From JAUSIF01 sp963711595 (GTDB lineage: Bacteria > Pseudomonadota > Alphaproteobacteria > Rhizobiales > Xanthobacteraceae), in contig CAVQER010000005.1 in NCBI GenBank assembly GCA_963711595.1, positions 310,001 through 374,000 on the forward strand: a DNA stretch of 64,000 nt, given 5' to 3'. Each line of letters starts with the position of its first letter. Within the stretch, counting starts at the first letter, position 1. The position numbers were made by a program, and so were the translations under genes. Shown here one piece after another: positions 33,733-42,369 of this stretch. The notes beneath the pieces were generated by a model. It was given only the letters and a program-made list of their open reading frames with translations, was not told the DNA's origin and did no database searches.

Positions 33733-34020
33733 TCATTCGACCACCTTCGGCACGACGAAAAAGCCGTCGTCAGTCTGTGGCGCATTCGCGAGCACGCGAG
33801 CCGCATCGCCGCCGTCGGTCACTTCGTCCTTGCGCATCCGAAGTTTCATCGGCGTCACCGAAGTCATCGGCTCGACACCCGCAACCTCTACTTCGCGAAG
33901 CTGCTCGACCCATTGCAGGATCGCATTGAGCTCACCGCGCAGATGTTCGACGTCCTTCTCGTCAACGGCGATGCGCGCGAGATGGGCGATGCGCCGGACT
34001 GTCGCGGCGTCGACGGACAT
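33733..34020 (-). CDS. gatC: Asp-tRNA(Asn)/Glu-tRNA(Gln) amidotransferase subunit C
   Basis: 95 residues, the normal length. 'ATVRRIAHLARIAVDEKDVE' and 'LNAILQWVEQLREVEVAGVE' form the two helices, followed by 'RKDEVTDGGDAARVLANAPQ' and the ending 'DDGFFVVPKVVE'. It is a belt-like stabiliser of the GatA-GatB complex. The ATG at 34020 fits the family start; the longer in-frame reading upstream is not conserved. It precedes gatA on the same strand, separated by a 233-base repeat. Confidence 0.95.
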   Translation of the reverse strand: MSVDAATVRRIAHLARIAVDEKDVEHLRGELNAILQWVEQLREVEVAGVEPMTSVTPMKLRMRKDEVTDGGDAARVLANAPQTDDGFFVVPKVVE

Positions 34021-34102
34021 GAATCCCCCTCTGGATGGCGGAGTGCTGCCCTCGCCATAGCAGGCAGAAAGTTGCCAGCGCAACGGAGCAGAAAGACCCC
34101 GC

Positions 34103-34804
34103 CTAGCCTTCAGATTCGGTGTCCGAAGCGATCGCAACATCGCGGCGCACCGCAACGCGCAAACGTTTCGGATACTCATGAACGACACTGACCGGCCCAA
34201 TCGATTTCATGAGTTCTCCCTCGCCACCGGTCCCCTTGCGGATATCAAGGATGACCACCCCATTCGGAGCGAGCCAGCGCTTGACATGTTTCAGATAGGC
34301 CGAGATCGGGTAATGGAAGCCCCAGGAAATCAGGGACAGCACAAGGTCGTAGCGGACGCGTCGGGGAAACCCGTTTCTGGCGACGTCGTGCAGGATCACG
34401 CGGTCCGGTGATGCCCCGTTGAAGACAAGAAAGGTGCGCGCCATGTCCAGGCTGCAGTAGTAAGCCGCCTGATCGTGGAACAGATAGTATACCTGGTCGG
34501 AGACTCCGTTCTTGTCGAGCAGATGGATTGTTGCCGCACCCTTGTAGTGGCGATCGATAAAGTGATCGATGCCAGCGAGACCGCAGCCGATATCGAGCAC
34601 GTTCGTAACCGTCGCAGGAAGGAACGGTCTCATGTTCGCAAACTCGCGTGCCATCTCCTCGTGATAGAGCCCGGCGGGCGTTGCGGACGGATCTTTCTTC
34701 AAGAGCCGTTGATAAGCGGTGCGCTGTAGAAGAAGGTACGGCGCCATCTCGGGCGTCATAAGAAACATTGCAGCGTCTCCGCGCCCGCCTGTTTCGGCGA
34801 GCAT
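34103..34804 (-). CDS. Class I SAM-dependent methyltransferase
   Basis: 233 residues. Motif I is 'VTNVLDIGCGLAGIDHFID'; motif II-IV residues are in 'TIHLLDKNG' and 'YDLVLSLISWGFHYP', and 'LKHVKRWLAPNGVVILDIR' is the usual late strand. The ATG at 34804 shares its last base with the stop of the nitronate monooxygenase gene (TGATG), so the two are likely co-translated; ATGs at 34768 and 34759 are alternatives. Substrate unknown. Confidence 0.82.
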   Translation of the reverse strand: MLAETGGRGDAAMFLMTPEMAPYLLLQRTAYQRLLKKDPSATPAGLYHEEMAREFANMRPFLPATVTNVLDIGCGLAGIDHFIDRHYKGAATIHLLDKNGVSDQVYYLFHDQAAYYCSLDMARTFLVFNGASPDRVILHDVARNGFPRRVRYDLVLSLISWGFHYPISAYLKHVKRWLAPNGVVILDIRKGTGGEGELMKSIGPVSVVHEYPKRLRVAVRRDVAIASDTESEG

Positions 34805-35899
34805 CAGCTCTTGCGAGCCGCTGTACCAAGCGCGGTCAGGCGCTTCAACGCCTCCGCCGCGAGGGTCCGCGTGAACTCGCCGGCGGGCAATGCGCGCCCG
34901 AGACCTGCCGCCTGTCCAGACCACAGCGGAGAGAATTCGCCGGAGCCCGCTTTTTCTGCGGCCGCGCGCAATGGCGCGAGCGCATTCGCCGCATTCGGAA
35001 AGCCCGGCACTTCCGCGATCGGCCCCTGCTCGCGGATCAGGCGGTTCACGATGCCGCGCGCCGGACGGCCGGTCATGATGTTGGTGAGCACCGTCGAGCT
35101 TTCGTTCGCCTCCTTCAACGCCTGGCGGTGAGGCTTCGAGATCTTCGACTCCGGGCAGTGCAGATAGGCGGTCCCGAGCAGTACTCCGCTGGCGCCAAGG
35201 GCAAATGCTGCTGCGATCCCGCGCGCGTCAGCGACCGCGCCGGCGGCAACAACCGGCACGCTTCACCGCGTCGACAACCTGCGGCACCAGCGCGAACGTC
35301 CCCGCTTGCGAGGAAATGTCTTCGGAGAGAAAGATGCCCCGATGGCCCCCCGCCTCGACCCCTTGAGCAACGATCACGTCTGCGCCGTGTTCCTCGAGCC
35401 ATCGCGCTTCGGCAACTGTCGTCGCCGAGGAGATCACTTTCGCGCCCGCCGCTTTCACACGCCTTACCAGATCGGCCTCCGGCAAACCGAAGTGAAACGA
35501 CACTGCCGCGGGCCTCAACTCCTCGACCAGGGAGCAGACCTCGTCATTGAATGGTGAGCGAGCAGGCGCCGCGACCGCCGCGTTCGGATCAAGACCGAGC
35601 TCCGCGTAGTACGGCTTCAGCCGATCGCGCCACGACGCTTCACGTGCATTGTCCGGAGCCGGTTGCTTGTGCGTGAAAAAACCGAGATTGATCGGCGCCT
35701 TTGTCCGCGCGCGGACCTTGCCAACTTCGTCACGCATCTTCTCGGCGGTGAACATCATGCATGGCAGCGACCCAAGCCCTCCGGCCTCTGCAACCGCGGT
35801 CGTGAGCTCCCAATCCATCGCACCACCCATGGGCGCGAGAATGATTGGATGTTCGATGCCGAAGAGATCGAGGAGTTGACGGTCAGGCCACATGGACAA
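34804..35899 (-). CDS. Nitronate monooxygenase (2-nitropropane dioxygenase family), one frameshift
   Basis: About 364 residues once an extra base near 35,260 is removed. The FMN TIM-barrel starts 'LFGIEHPIILAPMGGAMD', continues with 'AVSFHFGLP' and 'VIVAQGVEAGGHRG', and after the shift with 'VVAAGAVADARGIAAAFALG' and 'GASGVLLGTAYL'. The catalytic His is in 'AGGHRG'. It oxidises alkyl nitronates such as propionate-3-nitronate, a detoxifying role. Both halves read well, so the shift looks like a sequence error. The SAM methyltransferase gene follows with a one-base overlap. Confidence 0.87.
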
Positions 35900-35992
35900 G
35901 CTCCCGGGCGAGAATGGCTATTCTACTCGCACTGCGTCCCCTCTCGCACGCACCGGATGCGCAGTTGCCATGCAATTTGTTGATGGCAGCGA

Positions 35993-36740
35993 TCACGAGA
36001 GCCATTCGACGACGATCGCCGCCTGCAGAACCGCGACCAGATTGACGATGCCATGCAAGAATAGCGTGAGTGTCGTTGTACCACTGCGCCATCGCAGCCA
36101 TCCGAAGACAACTCCGAGCGCAACGATCTGCATGAGATAAAAGGGCTGATATTGCGCATGCAGGAACGCCCAGCCCACCGACGTCGCGAGGATCGCGCCC
36201 CAGGTACCGAGCCTTGACGCGGCGAGGCCAGGCAGCAGAAACCCGCGAAAAACCGTTTCCTCGACGAGCGGCGCTGCAACGACAAGGGCGATCACGAGCA
36301 GCCAGAGCGAACCGGAATCGCGCGCGGACGTATAAAGGTCGATGACGAATTTCGGCGTAACCGCATGCCCCGCAAGTAGCGACACGAGGTCCACAACGGG
36401 AATCAGAATTGCAAGCACGGCGATGCCGATCGCAACGTACCTTCGCTCGGGCCAATATAGGCCGAGATACTCCGTCAGTCCCGCGCGCGCCGACCATACC
36501 GCGAGCGCGATGATCAGCATCGGCACATTCATCGCACCGAGCGAAACCATCGCGACGAAACGGCCATCGGCGGCAAGCGTCGCGGCGTCGGCCGCGCCGG
36601 AGTTCGAACCACGCGATCAGCCTGTTCGCGAATACGACCTGGGTGGCGAACCAGGCAATGATCGCGAGCGCGCTCCACGCGAGACTTGCCCAAGGTCCCC
36701 AAAGCCGAATTCCGTTCGCCGCCGCCGCGGGCGCGCTCAT
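35993..36740 (-). CDS. CPBP (CAAX-like) intramembrane protease, one frameshift
   Basis: About 248 residues when a one-base shift near 36,590-36,605 is bridged. Six or more membrane helices are visible. The ABI/CPBP motifs are 'APLVEETVFRGFLLP' (EExxxR), 'GWAFLHAQYQPFYL' (FxxxH) and a late 'FLHGIVNLVAV' (HxxxN/H). It is a putative intramembrane endopeptidase or immunity-like protein of unknown substrate. Its ATG overlaps the stop of the UPF0173 gene (ATGA). Confidence 0.83.
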
Positions 36741-37438
36741 GTTTCGAACGCCTCGCCCTTGTTCGGCACGATGACCTTGGTGGAGTGCCCTTTCATCTCG
36801 GCGACGAACTTGTCCGCGTTGGCCTCGACCATCGGAACGAAAGACCCATAGTGGCAGGGAACGACGCTCTTCAGCTTGAAGAAGCGCTTCACCGCAAGCG
36901 CGGCGGTCTTCGGACTCATCGTGAAGCGGTCGCCGATCGGAATCATCGCGACTTGCGGCTCGTGGATCTCGGCGATCAGACCCATGTCCGAAAAGATGTC
37001 GGTATCGCCCATGTGATAGACGGTGGGCTCGCCCTGCGCCTTGACTATCACGCCGCACGCATTGCCGAGCGCGTGCGACACGCCGTTCTCGAGATGCGCC
37101 GAGGAATGGTCGGCGTGCACGAGCGACACGGTGAACCCGCCTTGCTCTGTGGTGCCGCCGGTATTCATGGGGTCGAACTTCTCGACGCCCTTGTGGGCGA
37201 GCCACATACAAAGATCGTAGTTGGCGACGATCTTCACGCCGGCCGTTTTCGAAATCTCGATGGCATCGCCCACGTGGTCGAAGTGGCCGTGGGTGAGCAG
37301 GATGTGAGTGACCCCCTTTACCGCCGCGGCCTTGTCGCCGCCGAAGCCCGGATTGTCGGTGAAGAACGGGTCGATCAGCACCGCCTTGCCCTGAAAATCG
37401 AGCCGGAAGGCCGAGTGGCCGTACCAGGTTATGCGCAT
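36737..37438 (-). CDS. UPF0173 metal-dependent hydrolase (metallo-beta-lactamase fold)
   Basis: 233 residues. 'ITWYGHSAFRLDFQGKAVLI' opens the fold, and the zinc motif is 'ILLTHGHFDHVGDAI' (HxHxDH), with later ligands in 'VHADHSSAH', 'YHMGDTDIFSD' and 'VPCHYGSF'. This is the YtkL/UPF0173 family, whose substrate is not established. It heads a pair with the CPBP protease by a four-base overlap, and is divergent from ruvX. Confidence 0.92.
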   Translation of the reverse strand: MRITWYGHSAFRLDFQGKAVLIDPFFTDNPGFGGDKAAAVKGVTHILLTHGHFDHVGDAIEISKTAGVKIVANYDLCMWLAHKGVEKFDPMNTGGTTEQGGFTVSLVHADHSSAHLENGVSHALGNACGVIVKAQGEPTVYHMGDTDIFSDMGLIAEIHEPQVAMIPIGDRFTMSPKTAALAVKRFFKLKSVVPCHYGSFVPMVEANADKFVAEMKGHSTKVIVPNKGEAFET

Positions 37439-37537
37439 GGGAATCCCTCGGATCGTTCTTGCCGCGCGAGTATAGGTGCTGCGCGCCCTACCTCAATCGC
37501 GTGGCGGAATGCAGACTGTCATGCTAACCGCACGGCC

Positions 37538-38002
37538 ATGCCGGTCCTGCCGCTCGTCGAAGCCGCGAAGCATCTACCGCCGCGTGGCTCGCTCCTTGGC
37601 CTCGACCTCGGCAGCAAGACGATCGGCGTCGCGACAAGCGATCCGGACCGCAGGCTCGCCACGCCGGTTGAAACGGTAAGGCGCACGAACTTTACCGCCG
37701 ACGCGAAGCGGCTGCTTGCGCTTGCATCGGAGCGCAACGCGGTCGGCTTTGTGCTCGGCCTTCCCATCAATATGGACGGCTCCGAGGGACCACGCGCACA
37801 GTCGACCCGCGCGTTCGCGCGCAATTTCGCCGCACGCACGGAATTGCCGATCGCGCTTTGGGATGAACGGCTGTCGACCTCAGCCGTTGAACGCGAGTTG
37901 ATCGAAGCCGACGCGAGCCGCAAGAAGCGCGCGGCCGTGATCGACCAGCAGGCGGCCGTCTTCATCCTGCAGGGCGCGCTCGATCGCTTGGGCCGAGGCT
38001 GA
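37538..38002 (+). CDS. ruvX: Putative pre-16S rRNA nuclease / Holliday junction resolvase-like protein
   Basis: 154 residues. The RNase H-like core has 'SLLGLDLGSKTIGVATSDPD' (first catalytic Asp), 'VGFVLGLPINMDGSEGPRA' and 'IALWDERLSTSAVERELIE', ending with 'KKRAAVIDQQAAVFILQGAL' (last catalytic Asp). YqgF/RuvX proteins are linked to maturation of the 16S rRNA 5' end and possibly junction resolution. The ATG at 37538 matches the family start; the open frame extends far upstream as antisense of UPF0173 and was not used. Confidence 0.92.
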   Translation: MPVLPLVEAAKHLPPRGSLLGLDLGSKTIGVATSDPDRRLATPVETVRRTNFTADAKRLLALASERNAVGFVLGLPINMDGSEGPRAQSTRAFARNFAARTELPIALWDERLSTSAVERELIEADASRKKRAAVIDQQAAVFILQGALDRLGRG

Positions 38003-38010
38003 ACCGGCCA

Positions 38011-38956
38011 ATGTCCGCCGTACTCACCGCCCTACTCCCGGTGTTCCTGCTAATCGCGCTCGGCGCTTTCCTCAAGCGGACCCTATTGCCGGACAGCAAG
38101 TCGTGGGACGCCTTTGAGTTCCCTCACCTATTTTGTCTTGTTTCCTGCGTTGTTGCTCGTCACGACCGCCACCGCCGATCTTCGCGAGATACCGGCGACC
38201 GGCGTCGGCGGCGCACTCGCGACCGCGATCATTCTTCTTTCACTCGCCTTGCTGATCGCGCGGCCGCTGCTCGCGCGCGCACTCGATCTTTCGGGACCGG
38301 CATTCACATCCGTTTTCCAGGGATCGGTGCGTTGGAACACCTACGTCGCGCTCGCGATTGCAGGCGGTCTTTTTGGCGTCCCCGGACTTGCGCTCGCGTC
38401 GGTCGCAATTGTCGCGATGGTTCCGCTGTTGAATTTTCTTTGCGTACTCGTGCTCGCTCGTTACGCCGCCGACAAAGCACCGGACCTGCGGACGATTGCC
38501 GGACAGATCTTGCGCAATCCGCTGATCTGGTCCGTGCTGGGCGGCATTGCGGTCAATCTCAGCGGCGTGCCGCTGCCGAAAGTCGCTGTCGCTTTCTGCG
38601 AGATCCTGGGCCGCGGCGCGTTAGCCCTCGGTCTGCTCGCCGTTGGCGCGGGACTGGATCTCGACAAGGTCTGGCGGCCGCATGCGGCAGTGATCCTGAC
38701 CGTGGTTCTCAAGCTCGCCGTCATGCCAGCGGTCGCGGTTGGTCTTGCTCTTTGGATCGGGCTTACCGGCGCGCCGCTGATGGTCGTTGCGATCGCCTCG
38801 AGCGTCCCTTCCGCACCCGGCGCCTACATCCTCGCGCGCCAAATGGGCGGCGATGCTCCGCTCTACGCGCGACTGCTCACGCTGCAAACGGTCGTCGCCT
38901 TTCTCACGATCCCGGCGGTGCTCGCGCTCGTTCAGGCCATTGCGCCGGCACCCTAA
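38011..38956 (+). CDS. AEC-family transporter, one frameshift
   Basis: About 315 residues and ten membrane helices after removing one extra T near 38,119. The first helix is 'ALLPVFLLIALGAFLKR', then after the shift 'LTYFVLFPALLLVTTATAD', and 'FQGSVRWNTYVALAIAGGLF' is the typical AEC second-half entry. 'PSAPGAYILARQMGGDAPLY' resembles the conserved carboxylate-binding loop. Members export auxin or move dicarboxylates such as malonate; the substrate here is not known. It starts eight bases after ruvX, so the two may be co-transcribed. Confidence 0.86.
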
Positions 38957-38984
38957 AAAGAAGCGGCGGGCCGAAGCCCGCCGC
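38955..38984 (-). terminator. Terminator hairpin between convergent genes
   Basis: A perfect nine-base stem (38963-38971 with 38976-38984, CGAA-type tetraloop) lies in the 52 bases between the AEC gene and the convergent Gly/Tyr-rich gene. The T-rich side (TTCTTTTT) is on the minus strand, so it best serves the gene ending at 39009, and may also slow plus-strand transcription. Confidence 0.75.
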
Positions 38985-39008
38985 CTACACCTGACAACTC
39001 ACGCGACT

Positions 39009-39353
39009 TTAGCAGTAACCCCAGTAGCCCTGCCCGCGATACGGGCCGGTCTGGATCCAGCACCTCTGCTGCGGCGCGTACGCGTACGGATAGTATGCCG
39101 GAGAGTATCCATATCCGTAGTGCGGATAGGCGAGCGCGCCACCGAGGGCGAGGCCACCAAGTATGCCAAGCCCGATGGCGGTGTTGCGACGGCCGCGCCA
39201 GCCGACGTCAATCACATCGGTCGACGCAGCTTCCTTCAGCGCCAGCTGTCCCGAACCGAGTGGCGCGGCAACAGCAACGTTGGCGGCGGAAATTGCGATC
39301 GCCGCAGCCGTACCGACGGCCGCAGCATTCTTGAGAAGACGCGTATGGTTCAT
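39009..39353 (-). CDS. Exported Gly/Tyr-rich small protein
   Basis: 114 residues. The signal peptide ends about 'AANVAVAAP', followed by a hydrophobic Gly-rich stretch ('AIGLGILGGLALGGALA') and a Tyr/Pro-rich tail ('YPHYGYGYSPAYYPYAY') ending with a Cys pair ('QRCWIQTGPYRGQGYWGYC'). Similar short YGYG proteins are frequent in Rhizobiales and are thought to be envelope-associated; no activity is known. The ATG at 39353 has GAGGG upstream. Confidence 0.8.
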   Translation of the reverse strand: MNHTRLLKNAAAVGTAAAIAISAANVAVAAPLGSGQLALKEAASTDVIDVGWRGRRNTAIGLGILGGLALGGALAYPHYGYGYSPAYYPYAYAPQQRCWIQTGPYRGQGYWGYC

Positions 39354-39487
39354 TTGAACCCTCACAGTTCTGCTGCCTGCGCAGCCTGAGTGATGGCGAC
39401 CTTTGCTCACCGCGAATGAATGTTCCATGAACGGATTGCGGCAGGGCGGCAGGTCCCCTAATGGCCATAGAACGCGGCTAAGTCGAC

Positions 39488-41146
39488 TCAGTTCCGCGCC
39501 GAAAGACTACGCTCGGCCAGGCTGTCGACAAGCTTACCGGGGAGTGAGTCACCGAAATTGCGCCCCGCGATCCCGGCGAGGCGGTGACGCGCAAACGCTT
39601 CCGCGACTTCAGGGGGTGCCGAAGATTTGAGCGCCGCGGCCGCCGCCACGAGCGCAAGCGTTTCCCCGGCTCGGCGTGCGAGCGCCTCGCGGTTCGGGTC
39701 ACCGAGGCTTTGCTTGATCCGGCCAAGTGCCGCGGTCACGCCGGGTAGATCGCCGGCCGATTTCTCCAGCTTCGCGATGACCCGTCCGACGCCATCCGCC
39801 TCCCGCGCGACGCCGCGCAACAGATCCAGTGCCATGATGTTGCCGGAGCCTTCCCAAATCGCATTGAGCGGCGCCTCGCGATAGAGGCGCGCGAGCGTCC
39901 CCTCCTCCACGTAGCCGTTGCCACCGAGGCACTCGAGCGACTCGTACACGAACTGCGGCACCGCTTTGCAGACCCAGAGCTTCGCGACCGGTGTGACGAG
40001 CCGCGCGAACACCGCCTCATCTTCGTCCGTCTCCGCCTTGTCGAATGCGGCCGCGATCCGCATACCAAGCGCAAGCGCACCCTCGCGCTCGAGCGCGAGA
40101 TCCCCGATCACGGCGCGCATGAGCGGCTGATCGATGAGCTTCTTTTGGAACGCGACGCGATGGCGTACGTGATGAATCGCGGCCATGAGCGCCGCGCGCA
40201 TGATCCCGAGCGAACCGACGATGCAGTCGAGCCGCGTCAGTTGCACCATGGCGATGATCGTCTTGACCCCTTCGCCTTCCGCGCCGCATCGCGCCGCATA
40301 GGCACCTTCGAACTCGACTTCGGATGAGGCATTCGAGCGGTTGCCCAGCTTGTCCTTTAGGCGATTGAGCTTGAGCGCGTTCACGCTGCCGTCGGGCCGG
40401 AAGCGCGGCACGAGAAAGCAGGTAAGTCCGCCTTTGGCCTGGGCGAGCACGAGGAAGGCGTCGCACATCGGTGCCGAGAAGAACCACTTGTGTCCCACCA
40501 ACCGGTAGGCATCACCGTCGGGCTCGGCGCGTGACGTGTTCGCCCGCACGTCGCTGCCGCCCTGCTTCTCTGTCATGCCCATGCCGAGAGTGACGCCCTT
40601 CTTCTCCCCGGCAGGGAGAAATCGCGCGTCGTACTCGCGCGACCGGATACGCGGCAGCCATTCCTTCATGAGAACGGGCTCGGCGCGCAGCGCTGCCGTG
40701 GCCGCGTTCGTCATGACGATTGGACACTGGTGGCCCTGCTCAACTTCCGCTTCCATGTGCACGAGGGCCGCCCGCGCGACATAGGCGCCCGGCGCCGAGA
40801 TCCCGCCATCCGCGCCCCAGATGGACGAGTGGATGCCGGCGGCGATCGCCGCACGCATGAGTGCGTGATACGCCGGGTGGAACTCGACGACGTCTGCACG
40901 ATTGCCGCGCGTGTCGAATGTCTTGAGTTTCGGCGGATTCTCGTTCGCAAGCCGGCCGAGTTCCGCCATCTCGGCTGTACCCCAGGTTTTTCCAAACGCG
41001 GCAAGTCGATCGATTTCCGCCTTCGGCACCTGACCGAAGGCACCTACCGCGCCGATCAGCGCCGCATCGCTGTCCCACAAGTCGACGTCGCCGATCGGCG
41101 GAGCCTGGTTCAACACCTCATGGGTGGCGAACATTTGGGTAGCCAT
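39488..41146 (-). CDS. Acyl-CoA dehydrogenase, AidB-like
   Basis: 552 residues, longer than ordinary acyl-CoA dehydrogenases and the size of AidB. Key segments are 'LGMGMTEKQGGSDVRANTS' (FAD binding), 'LVGHKWFFSAPMCDAFLVLA', 'RHRVAFQKKLIDQPL' and 'LYREAPLNAIWEGSGNIMAL' with the catalytic-base region. AidB binds DNA and flavin and is tied to alkylation stress in E. coli; many rhizobial homologues are simply annotated as isovaleryl-CoA-type dehydrogenases. Divergent from pyrB over about 107 bases. Confidence 0.9.
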   Translation of the reverse strand: MATQMFATHEVLNQAPPIGDVDLWDSDAALIGAVGAFGQVPKAEIDRLAAFGKTWGTAEMAELGRLANENPPKLKTFDTRGNRADVVEFHPAYHALMRAAIAAGIHSSIWGADGGISAPGAYVARAALVHMEAEVEQGHQCPIVMTNAATAALRAEPVLMKEWLPRIRSREYDARFLPAGEKKGVTLGMGMTEKQGGSDVRANTSRAEPDGDAYRLVGHKWFFSAPMCDAFLVLAQAKGGLTCFLVPRFRPDGSVNALKLNRLKDKLGNRSNASSEVEFEGAYAARCGAEGEGVKTIIAMVQLTRLDCIVGSLGIMRAALMAAIHHVRHRVAFQKKLIDQPLMRAVIGDLALEREGALALGMRIAAAFDKAETDEDEAVFARLVTPVAKLWVCKAVPQFVYESLECLGGNGYVEEGTLARLYREAPLNAIWEGSGNIMALDLLRGVAREADGVGRVIAKLEKSAGDLPGVTAALGRIKQSLGDPNREALARRAGETLALVAAAAALKSSAPPEVAEAFARHRLAGIAGRNFGDSLPGKLVDSLAERSLSARN

Positions 41147-41253
41147 GGTTAAGCCCGACGGAATCGTCCCTCGATTGACGTGGGAAAACTAGCATGCGCG
41201 ACGCCGCTGCGCTTGCCGTCCCGCCCCGACAAGTCTAAGCAGTCGCTTTCAGG

Positions 41254-42207
41254 ATGAATGCTCCGTCCACTGCCGCCTTCGTGCTGAGCCGAAGACACTT
41301 GCTCGGCATAGAAGGGCTTTCGGCCCGCGAAATTTCGGGCCTTCTCGACCTTTCCGAAGAATTCGTCGAGCTCAATCGCCAGATCGAGAAGAAGCGCACG
41401 ACGCTGCGCGGCCGCACGCTGATCAATCTTTTCTTCGAGTCCTCGACGCGGACCCAGGCGAGTTTCGAGCTCGCAGGGAAGCGGCTCGGCGCCGACGTCA
41501 TGAATATGTCGGTCGTCGCCTCCGCGATGCGCAAAGGCGAGACGCTGCTCGATACCGCGGCGACGTTGAACGCCATGCATCCGGACCTGATCGTCGTCCG
41601 CCACCACGCCTCCGGCGCCGTTGAATTGCTCGCCCAGAAGGTCGAATGCTCGGTGATCAACGCGGGCGACGGCGCACACGAGCATCCGACCCAGGCGTTG
41701 CTCGATGCACTCACCATTCGCCGCAACAAGGGTCCGTTCGACCGACTTACCGTCGTGATCTGCGGCGACATTCTGCATAGCCGCGTCGCGCGCTCGAACA
41801 TCATCCTGCTCAATACGCTGGGCGCCCATGTCCGGGTCGTCGCTCCGTCAACGCTGTTACCCAAGGGCATCGAACGCCTCGGCGTCGAGGTCTTTCGCGA
41901 CATGCGCGACGGACTGCGGGACGCCGATATCGTCATGATGCTGCGCCTGCAGCGCGAGCGCATGAACGGCTCGCTCATTCCGTCGACAAGAGAGTACTTC
42001 CACTACTACGGGCTCGACGTGGTGAAGCTGAAATACGCGAAGCCCGATGCACTCGTGATGCATCCGGGACCCATGAACCGCGGCGTTGAAATCGACAGCG
42101 CCGTTGCCGACGGCGCGCAATCGCTCATCCAGGAGCAGGTCGAAATGGGCGTAGCCGTCCGCATGGCGGTGCTTGAGGCGCTTGCCCGGAATTTGCCGAA
42201 TGCGTAG
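41254..42207 (+). CDS. pyrB: Aspartate carbamoyltransferase catalytic subunit
   Basis: 317 residues, usual length. The carbamoyl-phosphate loop is 'FFESSTRTQASFELAGKRLG'; 'DGAHEHPTQALLDALTIRR' carries the HPTQ motif, and 'MVLRLQRERM'-like 'MMLRLQRERMNGSLIPS' and 'VMHPGPMNRGVEID' the aspartate side. It makes N-carbamoyl-L-aspartate in pyrimidine synthesis. No pyrI regulatory subunit is nearby; a dihydroorotase-like pyrC follows, with which class A/B ATCases often form a complex. Confidence 0.97.
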   Translation: MNAPSTAAFVLSRRHLLGIEGLSAREISGLLDLSEEFVELNRQIEKKRTTLRGRTLINLFFESSTRTQASFELAGKRLGADVMNMSVVASAMRKGETLLDTAATLNAMHPDLIVVRHHASGAVELLAQKVECSVINAGDGAHEHPTQALLDALTIRRNKGPFDRLTVVICGDILHSRVARSNIILLNTLGAHVRVVAPSTLLPKGIERLGVEVFRDMRDGLRDADIVMMLRLQRERMNGSLIPSTREYFHYYGLDVVKLKYAKPDALVMHPGPMNRGVEIDSAVADGAQSLIQEQVEMGVAVRMAVLEALARNLPNA

Positions 42208-42228
42208 CGCGCGCGGACTTTTCCTTAT

Positions 42229-42358
42229 CCCTCCCCCGCAGGGGGAGGGTGGCCGCGAGCGACAGCGAGCGGCCGGGTGGGGGGCGGCGATTTCGAGACC
42301 TGCGAACACCCCCACCCCGGCTCGCTTCGCTCGCCGACCCTCCCCCAGAGGGGGAGGG
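42229..42358. repeat. Hairpin-bounded repeat between pyrB and pyrC
   Basis: Each end has a perfect nine-base hairpin of the C-run/G-run type (42229-42237 with 42241-42249, and 42338-42346 with 42350-42358, three-base loops). The middle contains GCGAGCGACAGCGAGC and its imperfect inverse. This is an abundant mobile-looking intergenic element in rhizobial genomes. Its right end GGGGAGGGAG lies 10-19 bases ahead of the pyrC ATG and supplies the ribosome-binding purines. Confidence 0.85.
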
Positions 42359-42369
42359 AGAAAATAACC

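Noticed and set aside
36686..37537. A long in-frame extension upstream of ruvX
   Set aside because: It is antisense to UPF0173; RuvX homologues start at the ATG at 37538.
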